This document shows, piece by piece, positions 7,901 to 16,302 of a stretch of 64,000 bases of DNA. Origin of the DNA: Campylobacter concisus (GTDB lineage: Bacteria; Campylobacterota; Campylobacteria; Campylobacterales; Campylobacteraceae); NCBI RefSeq assembly GCF_003048875.2, contig NZ_CP049264.1, forward strand, positions 1,550,001-1,614,000. The letters run 5' to 3'. A model generated the notes under the pieces. The model had not been told where the DNA came from, did not search any database, and saw only the letters and a list, made by a program, of their open reading frames with translations. Every line of letters starts with the position of its first letter. The stretch's first letter is position 1. The position numbers were made by a program, and so were the translations under genes.

Positions 7901-10103
7901 GCTTCAATCCCCTAGATCGGGGAAATTTGTATCAGATTTTCAGCTTTTTCGATTAAGCTTTTGACGACTGGGATGTTGTTTCAATCCCCTAGATCGGGGA
8001 AATTTCTATCTAATATGACATGGCACTGATTGACGGCAAATATTGGTGCTACGCGTTTCAATCCCCTAGATCGGGGAAATTTGTATCAGATAAGCAGAGC
8101 AAAACAACGGACAAGAAGCACCATCTGTGTTTCAATCCCCTAGATCGGGGAAATTTGTATCAGATATGAGTACGTTAACAGAAGACATAGTTAAGAGAAT
8201 AGTTGTTTCAATCCCCTAGATCGGGGAAATTTGTATCAGATTCAATGTTGAATTGTTTTGGGACAGAAAAAGCTGCTCCTGTTTCAATCCCCTAGATCGG
8301 GGAAATTTGTATCTAATGCGATATGCAAGATATGAATAGGCTTTATCTGTCTTTAGCTGTTTCAATCCCCTAGATCGGGGAAATTTGTATCTAATTGGTC
8401 CCTCATCCCACAATGTCCAATCGTTTCTTTCGAGTTTCAATCCCCTAGATCGGGGAAATTTGTATCTAATACGATTATGAAAAAGATTATCAGTTTTACG
8501 CTGAGAATTGCGTTTCAATCCCCTAGATCGGGAAAATTTGTATCAGATGTCCCAAAAAGATGCCTTCAGCAGAGCAAACGATATAATGTTTCAATCCCCT
8601 AGATCGGGGAAATTTGTATCAGATCTCGTGCTAGTTGATTATTTCTATTTTTTTCCTGCTTTTAGGCTTCAATCCCTTAGACCGGGGAAATTTGTATCAG
8701 ATTAGAGAGTTTCTTTGATAAACAATCTGAAGAGATAAATACGTTTCAATCCCCTAGATCGGGGAAATTTGTATCTAATGCAAAGAAGACTTTATCTCAA
8801 GAAATTCCTTGATAAGATTTCAATCCCCTAGATCGGGGAAAATTGTATCTAATAAGATCAATTGCTGCAGAAGAAATTTTTTCGAAAGAGGTAGTTTCAA
8901 TCCCCTAGATCGGGGAAATTTGTATCGGATTTTAATGTCAATGGCGAAAAACGTGAAGAGACATGCTTTATGTTTCAATCCCCTAGACCGGGGAAATTTG
9001 TATCTAATGATAATGAAAAGAGTATTAATAGCTAGCTTATTGCTAGTAAGCGTTTCAATCCCCTAGATCGGGGAAATTTGTATCAGATCAAAATGGAAAA
9101 TTTAAAAATATCCTTTTTTCTCAGTTTCAATCCCCTAGATCGGGGAAATTTGTATCTAATGCTACTGATGAAGAGCAAACAAAAAAGTTCGACTTAGCCG
9201 AGCTTTTGTTTCAATCCCCTAGATCGGGGAAATTTGTATCTAATACCAAAATTTTAACACAAGGAGTACATTATGGTACGCACAGATAGTTTCAATCCCC
9301 TAGATCGGGGAAATTTGTATCTAATTCTAAATGGCTTGGGCAGAAAGTGTTGCCGCCAACTTGTTCCTTTGTTTCAATCCCCTAGATCGGGGAAATTTGT
9401 ATCGGATTACATTGATGACGACGAGTTCACTGATGTAGTCCAGACTAGACCTAAGTTTCAATCCCCTAGATCAGGGAAATTTGTATCGGATTTTTATAAA
9501 TGCTCCACTAGCACTTATTCAAACGGAGATGTTTCAATCCCCTAGACCGGGGAAATTTGTATCTAATTTATTTCAACGCAGATTCGGCTTATGACGCCGG
9601 GTCTTGTTTCAATCCCCTAGACCGGGGAAATTTGTATCTAATTATATTATTTTTTTTAAAGGATTTACAATGAGAACATCATTAGTTTCAATCCCCTAGA
9701 CCGGGGAAATTTGTATCTAATTAAATTCTGCGGTGAAGATGCATCGGCATCAGTATTACCGTTTCAATCCCCTAGATCGGGGAAATTTGTATCAGATAAA
9801 ACTATTTTGTCTTTCCTGAAGAGAGTGACAGTAATGTTTCAATCCCCTAGATCGGGGAAATTTGTATCTAATCTGTTTTTATTTTTTATAAAGGAGATAA
9901 AAATGAACACTCCATTGTGTTTCAATCCCCTAGATCGGGGAAATTTGTATCTAATGCAAAAGATGACTTACTACAATATTGACGGTGTGTTTCACGTTTC
10001 AATCCCCTAGATCTGGGAAATTTGTATCTAATGTTATAACGCTCAAAATCACCTAGCTTCTGCTGAGTTTCAATCCCCTAGATCGGGGAAATTTGTATCT
10101 AAT
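7901..10103 (-). CRISPR. CRISPR array 1: 29 repeats, 28 spacers, RT-linked
   Basis: 29 copies of a 37-base repeat, beginning GTTTCAATCCCC on the + strand with the palindromic core CCCCTAGATCGGGG. Spacers are 34-47 bases. Read on the minus strand the repeat ends in GGGGATTGAAAC, giving the 8-base ATTGAAAC crRNA handle typical of Cas6-processed systems, so transcription is leftward from the leader at 10104-10230. Repeats vary: the first base is A in one copy (8817), the core has GACCGGGG, GATCAGGG and GATCTGGG variants, and the dinucleotide at + strand repeat positions 34-35 alternates AG, TA or GG. The leftmost repeat (7901) is degenerate, as expected for the leader-distal end. The next genes upstream are a broken RT and cas6. 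Many spacers resemble gene starts (see findings). Confidence 0.96.
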
Positions 10104-10230
10104 AGCCTAAAAAACGATTGTGAATTAACAATGAGTTTTAAAAGAACTATTGATAGGCCGCATTATATCACAAATGGCAAAATGTTCGAAAATGTGGCTA
10201 AAAAAATTTTTCAAATTCGCACTCTTTTGC
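10104..10230 (-). promoter_or_regulatory. Leader and promoter of CRISPR array 1
   Basis: Minus-strand reading gives an extended -10 element (TGATATAAT; TATAAT at 10162-10167) about 60 bases upstream of the first repeat. Between it and the repeat lies CATTGTTAA (10125-10133 in reverse). The same nonamer occurs in front of arrays 2 and 3. The pre-crRNA transcript would start near 10155. Confidence 0.65.
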
Positions 10231-11189
10231 TTATAGATAGCTTAAGATAGCGAATTTAAGGGCATTTATGTTCTCTACGCTTTGGGCGATCTCTGGCTTT
10301 TTGGACGAGGCTGTGAGTTTTGCTAAGATGCGTGCAAATTTATCCTCGCCTATGCTTAGCTCGTGAGCTTTGAAATTTACGCCAAGAAAGGTGAATTCGC
10401 TATCTTTGTCGTGCAAGGATGTTTTGGCTTCGTTTAGGGATAAATTTATGTGGTTACTAGAAAGTCTTTTAGTCTGGCAAGCCCTTGCTCGCAGGTTTCA
10501 CGTGAGCCAAAAAATAGAACAAAATCATCTGCGTATCTTACAAACTCTATACTGCTATGCTCGAGAAATTTATCCATTTGATCAAGGTAGATGTTTGAAA
10601 GAAGTGGGCTTAAGACGTCTCCTTGATGGACGCCTTTTGTGTGAGAAGTATAGTCAAAATGCTCGAAAATACCATTTTTTATCCAAAGCTCGATGAGTCT
10701 AATAATGCGAGTGTCTTTGATATTTGAGCGTAAAATTTCAAGCAGTTTTGCGTGGTTTATGTTTTCAAAAAAGTCTTTTATGTCGGTTTTTAAGACAAAG
10801 TCGTGCGTCAAGCAAAAATCTCTGGCTCGAAAGATGGCGTTTGAGTATGATTTGCCACTTCGGTAGGCGTAGGAGCGGTTTGAAAAGCTCTTGTCAAAAT
10901 AGCTTGAAAGCTCGCTAATAAGGATATTTTGCGCAAATTTATCTTTTAAAGATGGGATGGCTAGTTTGCGAAGCTCGTCTTTGTTCTCTTTGGGGATGAA
11001 GGCTCGTTTTAAGGGCTGGGGCGAATAAGAGAGGTTTAAAATTTCATCCTTTAGCTCGGCAAAAAATGCCTCTGAGCAGAGATCATCTATGCTAAGTCCG
11101 TCAAGCCCTAAGGCTGTGTGCTTGAGCCTTTTTAATGCGTACTCAAATGAGCTTTTTGTAAAAATATCCTCTAAATTTAGATCAAACAT
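10231..11189 (-). pseudogene. Decayed RT-Cas1: frameshifted reverse transcriptase, Cas1 part missing
   Basis: The first frame (10446-11189, 247 codons) is a group II-intron-like reverse transcriptase with RYADDFVLFF at its active site and H-Q-G-D-V-L-S-P upstream. It aligns along its length with the RT half of the intact RT-Cas1 at 27896. It ends in a premature stop after LKDFLV. Homology resumes in another frame as NLSLNEAKTSL and continues with FTFLGVNF to a stop at 10231, where the intact protein still has about 430 residues including Cas1. So there is a small indel at about 10446-10455 plus loss of the Cas1 domain. It lies 62 bases after cas6 and directly before the leader of array 1. The RT may still be made but cannot support integration. 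Confidence 0.85.
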
Positions 11190-11251
11190 AGGCTATCCTT
11201 TTAGTGCTTTAGTGCTTGGTGCAAAAGCTAGCCAGTGCCACTTATGAAAGG

Positions 11252-12064
11252 CTAGATCTGCGTCACATCTATCTTGCCTAGTCCAAAAACGGTGCTTTTG
11301 CCAACGCCTGTGATAGTGGCTAGCTGTAAAAGCCCTGCTGAGCGCTCATCAAGGCCATAAACTCGCATCTTGCCTATAACGCCACCAAATTGCATCTTGG
11401 TGTGCTGGCGGTTTGAGTAGCGCTCAAGGTCGTAAAAGCTAAGCTCTTGCTCGAAACGCTCAAATTTAACTTCAAATTTATCCATCTTCGTGCCTGAAAT
11501 GCCATCAAATCGCATGGCGATCTGGCGGATAAATAACCTAAAATCTATCTCACTTTTAACAAGGGTGTTCTTTTGTTTTATGCGAAGTGGGGTTTGAAGG
11601 CGGATCTCGTAGTCGCCTGCGGTGAAATTTGGTGTGAAATTTAGAGTTTCTGGCTCGGAGTTTAGTAAAAATTTAGTTTCAACCATTTTGCCATTTAGCG
11701 CGAAGTGGCTGAGCTTAAATTTATCTCTACTTGCGCCAAGGCCGATCTCTTGCATATTTTTAACAGCGATAGCTACATATGGCAGGTAGCTAACGGCATG
11801 CTCGAAAAGCAAAATTTTAAAGTCAAAGCTCGTTTGGCCAAGCTCGATATCTAGCCTAAAATTTGGCGTATCAGAGATGTTTTCAAAAAATTCATCATAA
11901 ATACAGCTACCAGAAATATCGCATGTGCCGCACTCTTGTCTGACGAAAGGGCAGCTTGCGTACCTTAGTGCGTGTCCGAAGGTGCCTCTAATAGTAGAGC
12001 CTATAAATGGGTAGGTGGGCTTTAAATTTGTGCCGCAAACGGCTAACTCTAAATACTTTAGCAT
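11252..12064 (-). CDS. cas6: Cas6 pre-crRNA endoribonuclease (array 1 locus)
   Basis: 270 residues with the RAMP architecture of Cas6 proteins of type III loci. It has an N-terminal ferredoxin-like fold beginning LKYLELAV, a four-cysteine patch near residues 39-54 (C..C..C..C), and the glycine-rich C-terminal loop GVGKSTVFGLGKI. It would cut array 1 transcripts eight bases before each spacer. It is clearly homologous to the second Cas6 at 26339-27175, which shares the cysteine patch, RYSNRQ/RRSNRQ and the C-terminal loop. Two Cas6 proteins fit two different repeat sequences. It precedes the broken RT in the same orientation. Confidence 0.85.
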   Translation of the reverse strand: MLKYLELAVCGTNLKPTYPFIGSTIRGTFGHALRYASCPFVRQECGTCDISGSCIYDEFFENISDTPNFRLDIELGQTSFDFKILLFEHAVSYLPYVAIAVKNMQEIGLGASRDKFKLSHFALNGKMVETKFLLNSEPETLNFTPNFTAGDYEIRLQTPLRIKQKNTLVKSEIDFRLFIRQIAMRFDGISGTKMDKFEVKFERFEQELSFYDLERYSNRQHTKMQFGGVIGKMRVYGLDERSAGLLQLATITGVGKSTVFGLGKIDVTQI

Positions 12065-12420
12065 GGTTGCCTTTGAGAGATTTTTTAAAATTATACTCTA
12101 AAAGAAGCTTTAGCTAGCTGGGGCACGCAAAATGGGCACTTAAATGTCAGTATTTGACGCTGCAAATTTGTAGGATTTCGCCTATTTTCTAAAAAAGTTA
12201 AATTTAAAGGATAAAAAATGCAAAAGCGAGATCAAAATATATTGTCTCATATAAGGCGAGAAATTTCTCTTTCAACAAGGGTCAAAAAAGATAAAAGTAG
12301 GTATAGCAGGAAGCTAAAGAATAAGTGCGCGGTGGGTTTTGAGTAAATTTATCATCTGCGACACAACCTGTCACGCCACTAGGTTAAATTTTCATCATAA
12401 ATTAAATCAAAGGAGTATGG
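12065..12420. other. Intergenic region with one small gene
   Basis: 356 bases between cas6 and the 12421 operon. It holds the small basic ORF at 12218-12346 and a strong Shine-Dalgarno (aaaggagt) in front of the 12421 start. No repeat, terminator hairpin or other structure stood out. Confidence 0.5.
12218..12346 (+). CDS. Small basic protein, possible ArfA-like ribosome-rescue factor
   Basis: 42 codons (ATG 12218) with a good ribosome binding site (aaagg, 7 bases upstream). The product is highly basic. The segment LSTRVKKDKSRYSRK resembles the core of ArfA (F-R-Q-R-V-E-K-N-K-K...S-Y-M-R-K in E. coli as I recall it), in which a small cationic tail enters the mRNA channel of stalled ribosomes. 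A second, better match is at 36598-36735. The reading is by eye only; it could also be an unrelated small basic peptide. Confidence 0.42.
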   Translation: MQKRDQNILSHIRREISLSTRVKKDKSRYSRKLKNKCAVGFE

Positions 12421-13020
12421 ATGTTAAGATATATCATAGGTGGCGTGGCGCTTGGAGCTATTGGTTTTGGGCTTGGTAAATATTTTAGTGAGAGTGAGCA
12501 TTATTGTGATTATTTAAATAAATCCGCACAAAATACAAATGACGAGATAGATAAAAGCACCTTGCAAGATAAATTTTTAGAAATTTATGCAGGTATAGAA
12601 AATTTACAAAGAGCACTGCCTACTATACTTGAAGAAAGTGGTCTTAGGAAATTTATAGGTGCTGAGAATGCTAAGGTCATAGAATTTAGCAAAGATGACG
12701 AAAAGTATAAATTTGCTCTCATCTGCCTAGTAAATAACAGCAAAAGAGATACTAGCTTTTTAGATAGCCTAAGCAACGTCTTAAGCAATATCTTGCTAAA
12801 GATAACGCAAAAAAGGGATGATACAAAAGAGGAAGATAGCTTTTTAAAAGTAGATGCACATCAAGCGGGACTTATATACGCATTAGTTGAAGCAAATAAT
12901 AAATTTGTAACCATGCTTCGCCGGATAAACGAGATGAAAGATATCGATGTGGTTTTGGACATTTTGCATGAGTGGAAGGAAATTTATGAGAATGACTACT
13001 TTAAAAAGGCCTTTGCGTGA
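12421..13020 (+). CDS. Membrane-anchored helical protein of unknown function (first gene of HNH/WYL operon)
   Basis: 199 residues. The first 20 form a glycine-rich hydrophobic helix (IIGGVALGAIGFGLG), probably a membrane anchor rather than a cleaved signal. The rest is predicted mostly helical and charged with no catalytic motif I recognise. The ATG follows aaaggagt by 6 bases. It starts a run of four co-directional genes (12421-16128) followed by a WYL regulator, and is probably one component of that system. No family name can be given. Confidence 0.6.
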   Translation: MLRYIIGGVALGAIGFGLGKYFSESEHYCDYLNKSAQNTNDEIDKSTLQDKFLEIYAGIENLQRALPTILEESGLRKFIGAENAKVIEFSKDDEKYKFALICLVNNSKRDTSFLDSLSNVLSNILLKITQKRDDTKEEDSFLKVDAHQAGLIYALVEANNKFVTMLRRINEMKDIDVVLDILHEWKEIYENDYFKKAFA

Positions 13021-13114
13021 GCGGTTTTAATATCAAGCTCTTTTTTTGCATTTTGCAAGAAATAGCTCAAATGCTTTTAAAAATATCAATCAAAAATAGG
13101 CTGAGACGGACAAG

Positions 13115-13501
13115 ATGAGCACTACTGATAAATTTTTAAGAGCAAAAGCTTTTGGTAAGTCTTATGAGCTAGATCAAGCTATAAATGAACTTTCTCTTGT
13201 GCTTTTTAAAGATGAGTTTATCACAAGAAATATCATTAAATTTAGCGCTCAAGGATTGGATGTTTATAGGTTTGTAAAAACAGATGATGATTTACAAATT
13301 TTAAGCGACCTTTCGTTTATGCTTAGATATATGCCTGCAAATATGGCTGGCGAGCAGGCTAAAGATAAAGAGGAGCTTAAAGATTTGTTTTTTACAGCTA
13401 GTATTTTGCTAAAGGGTGCCAGCTCTATACAAGAGTTAGCCTTCACTTTTAAAGATGTAGCTAGGTTTTATAAAAACTACTATGGCGGAAAGAGTGCATA
13501 G
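13115..13501 (+). CDS. Small helical protein of unknown function
   Basis: 128 residues, charged and apparently all alpha, without signal peptide or membrane segment. The ribosome binding site in front of ATG 13115 is weak (gacggacaag). It sits between the membrane-anchored 12421 product and the HNH protein in the same orientation, 94 bases after the former. Co-localisation suggests a cytoplasmic partner or immunity-like component. I see no conserved motif and do not recognise the family. Confidence 0.55.
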   Translation: MSTTDKFLRAKAFGKSYELDQAINELSLVLFKDEFITRNIIKFSAQGLDVYRFVKTDDDLQILSDLSFMLRYMPANMAGEQAKDKEELKDLFFTASILLKGASSIQELAFTFKDVARFYKNYYGGKSA

Positions 13502-13628
13502 TGGCAAAAGAGGAAGTCTAGTTGTTTATGAATTTATTACTATTTAATTTTTATTAAACTTTTAGAGTGGTTTGACGATATAGAGAAATAATACTTTTGC
13601 GGATCATATATAAAAAGAGAGGTAAGAA

Positions 13629-15311
13629 ATGTTGCAAGAAAATACTATTAACTATCTTGATGAAAATACATCGTTCATTGAAAATGAACTTATGCAACTA
13701 GATGAAAAATTTGAATTTGAAGCCCAAAAAATAGAGTTAAATGATGATTTGGCACAGGCTTTAAACGAATTTGAAAATTTAAAATCACAACTGCCAAAAG
13801 AACAAACCGCAACGCTTCTTGAACTATGTAAGGATAATGTTTTAGATACTATTACCTCACAATTTGGATTGGCTAGCTTATTTATAGATGCACGTGATGG
13901 TGGTAGTGTGACGACAACTCATAACTTTGAAAAAGGGATAACATCAAATGCTTCAGATGCAAGTAAATATCAAGAATTTAAAAAAGTACAAGAGCTAAAA
14001 GGCGAAGACTGGCAAAAATATCGTCATGATAATTATGATCAACACAACAACTATAAGGCAATGTATGATAATACGGATCAGATCGTGGTAGATGGATATA
14101 CTAACAAAAAGATACCAAAATCATATACCGATGTAGAGCATATTGTGTCTGTCAAAGAAATAGAGTCAAATGCATCAAATCATCTCTATCTTAGCGTAGA
14201 ACAAAGAGCCGAAATAGCGTCGAGTGACAAGAATTTAATATATGCTGATCGCGGGGTAAATCGTTCAAAAAAAGATAATAGCTTAAAAGAGTGGCTTGAA
14301 GATGGAAATCCCGAGTACACCTCAAAGGTAGACAAAAAAGTAGCAATGAAAAAATATAATGATGCGAAAAAAAATGAAAATAAAAAAAGAACTATTGAGG
14401 CTCTAAAGAAAAATTCAAAAGAGCTACTTCAAACTGGCACAAAAGATGCGGCAAAAATAGCAGCTTATTCAGCAATCGGCATTATTCTTAAAGATTTAGT
14501 GCAAGGAATAATGATAGAACTTCGCTTGACTTTTGAAAAAAGAGGTAATGAAACATTAAGAGAAATTTTTAATCGCTTTAAAGATAGAGTGAGCAAAATT
14601 CTAGTTGAAATAAAATCAAAATGGAAAGATATACTTACAGGCTCATTAGAAGCTGGTATCACTGCCTTTTTATCAAATATCGTAGTGTTTGCTATAAATT
14701 TATTTGCAACTACGCTTAAAAGATTTGTAGCAATAATACGAGCAGGATTTGTTTCGTTAGTTCAAGCTATCAAAATTTTAGCAAATCCACCAGCTGATAT
14801 GCCAAAAGATGAAATAAACTATCAAGCCCTTAAAGTTTTAACTGCTGGACTAATCGGGGCACTATCGCTTGGATTAACAGAAGGAATAGAAAAGCTCTTA
14901 TTGTCAGTGCCAGTGCTTACTCCGATCATGAGCCTTCCTTTGCCTTTTGGAGATCAAACCATCGGCGATGCGATAGCTGTAACGCTTAGTGCAATGTGTG
15001 GAGGGCTGCTAACTACGGTTGCGCTATATTTTATGGACAAGGCTCAGAGAGAAACAAAAGAAAGTAAGATCCAAATCCAACTTATGGCTAAAAGCGGGGA
15101 GATAGTTCATATGAAAGCTGCTCAAACTTGGGTTGTGCTTGGCGAAGCGTATGATGAGTTTTTTAACGACGCCAAACAAAGCTATGCTAAGTTTGAACAA
15201 GCAAAACTGGAAATCAATCAAAGCACAAAACAAGCAAGCGAGTCTGTAGAAAATTTTTCTAAAACTATGGCAAATTTGAGATCTAAATTAAAACAAATCA
15301 CAAAGGAGTAA
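13629..15311 (+). CDS. HNH-nuclease-like protein with C-terminal membrane segments
   Basis: 560 residues. Residues about 175-235 have the layout of an HNH nuclease: T-D-V-E-H-I-V-S-V (catalytic His candidate), then D-K-N-L-I-Y-A and RGVNRSKKDNSL, close in form to the H...N...N motif of HNH domains including that of Cas9. From about 275 there are several long hydrophobic segments (near 275-300, 343-385, 400-440, 450-470), then a charged coiled-coil tail. A DNase domain joined to a membrane domain suggests a toxin-like or abortive effector. The start follows agaggtaag. It is followed four bases later by a tail-anchored coiled-coil protein. The nuclease call is by motif; the system is not one I know. 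Confidence 0.62.
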   Translation: MLQENTINYLDENTSFIENELMQLDEKFEFEAQKIELNDDLAQALNEFENLKSQLPKEQTATLLELCKDNVLDTITSQFGLASLFIDARDGGSVTTTHNFEKGITSNASDASKYQEFKKVQELKGEDWQKYRHDNYDQHNNYKAMYDNTDQIVVDGYTNKKIPKSYTDVEHIVSVKEIESNASNHLYLSVEQRAEIASSDKNLIYADRGVNRSKKDNSLKEWLEDGNPEYTSKVDKKVAMKKYNDAKKNENKKRTIEALKKNSKELLQTGTKDAAKIAAYSAIGIILKDLVQGIMIELRLTFEKRGNETLREIFNRFKDRVSKILVEIKSKWKDILTGSLEAGITAFLSNIVVFAINLFATTLKRFVAIIRAGFVSLVQAIKILANPPADMPKDEINYQALKVLTAGLIGALSLGLTEGIEKLLLSVPVLTPIMSLPLPFGDQTIGDAIAVTLSAMCGGLLTTVALYFMDKAQRETKESKIQIQLMAKSGEIVHMKAAQTWVVLGEAYDEFFNDAKQSYAKFEQAKLEINQSTKQASESVENFSKTMANLRSKLKQITKE

Positions 15312-15315
15312 AAAG

Positions 15316-16128
15316 ATGACGGATATGGTGAAAGACGAACCACTTTCTATTGAAATTTTAGAAAGTATGTCACAAAGCAAACTAGAGGAGCTAGCAAGAG
15401 AAAAAGCTAGGGAGATATTTTTAAATATCCATAATGCCAATGAAAAAATAAAGGAGGCCAAAAAGCTATCCGTTAGAGCAAGCACAGTAGAGACTGACGG
15501 ATCAGATGGAATAAATTTTGCAACATTTGGCTTTGCAGGTAAAAGCAGGGAAGATAAGTTATCAGATAGAATAAATTTAACAAATAAAGCTCAAATCAGC
15601 CAAAATGAAGCAATTTTTGAACTGTCAAAGATTATTCAGGATTCAATTAAATTTACTCAGCTTACAAGTAAATTTTCAAGTTCTCTACAACAAGCTATGT
15701 CTTTTCTTTTTAAAAATGGTCTAAAGGATGCAGATGGCAACATCACAAAGCTTAGCAATGAGAGTGCGAGAGCATTTTGCGATATTTTAGAGGCAGCCGA
15801 TCAATTTGCTGCAAGTCAAGCAAGACTTGATTATAAAATAGATCAAATTTACTCTAACTTAGATAAAAACCATCAGATAGACGAGAAACAAAGCCAAATT
15901 ATACAAAGCAATTCTAATAAGATAAGTGAGCTACTTTTGCATATGGATGAAAAGGGGCAACTAGATCAAGAGCAAGAAAAGCTAATAGCCAAAAATGCAC
16001 AAGCCATAATGGCCAATACTGAAATTTTACGCAACCTACAAACAAGAAAGGATACAAAAATTTATATCATAGCCATAGCTTCGCTATTGCTTTCAGTGAT
16101 TAGTATCGTTTTACACTTTATAAGATAG
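15316..16128 (+). CDS. Coiled-coil protein with C-terminal membrane anchor
   Basis: 270 residues with long Q/E/K-rich heptad-like stretches (about 165-245) and one C-terminal hydrophobic helix (IYIIAIASLLLSVISIVL), so it is probably tail-anchored and oligomeric. It starts five bases after the HNH-membrane protein with a strong ribosome binding site (aaaggag), so the two are made together. It may scaffold or sense for the HNH partner. No enzymatic motif is visible and no family name can be given. Confidence 0.6.
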   Translation: MTDMVKDEPLSIEILESMSQSKLEELAREKAREIFLNIHNANEKIKEAKKLSVRASTVETDGSDGINFATFGFAGKSREDKLSDRINLTNKAQISQNEAIFELSKIIQDSIKFTQLTSKFSSSLQQAMSFLFKNGLKDADGNITKLSNESARAFCDILEAADQFAASQARLDYKIDQIYSNLDKNHQIDEKQSQIIQSNSNKISELLLHMDEKGQLDQEQEKLIAKNAQAIMANTEILRNLQTRKDTKIYIIAIASLLLSVISIVLHFIR

Positions 16129-16302
16129 TGATAAAAAATCTTATTAGCGTAACTAAATTTTATTTAAAATATGTAATGTAAATACTATGCATAAAACATA
16201 TATACGATTTTAAATTTAATTTAAGCATCGATTAATTTTCAACACAAATTCATTCTAATGTGCTTATAGGATAAAATAGCGAAAATTTTAAAAGGATTTA
16301 AG

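Noticed and set aside
9161-9207. Spacers such as 9161-9207, 9408-9454 and 9722-9760 as gene starts
   Set aside because: They contain open frames without a start codon or have a stop soon after ATG; they look like gene interiors and were not counted in the mRNA 5'-end argument.
8216-10010. Open reading frames translating across CRISPR array 1 (both strands)
   Set aside because: They are translations of the repeat unit (FNPLDRGNLY, FQSPRSGKFVSD, IRYKFPRSRGLK patterns) and have no ribosome sites; they are by-products of the array.
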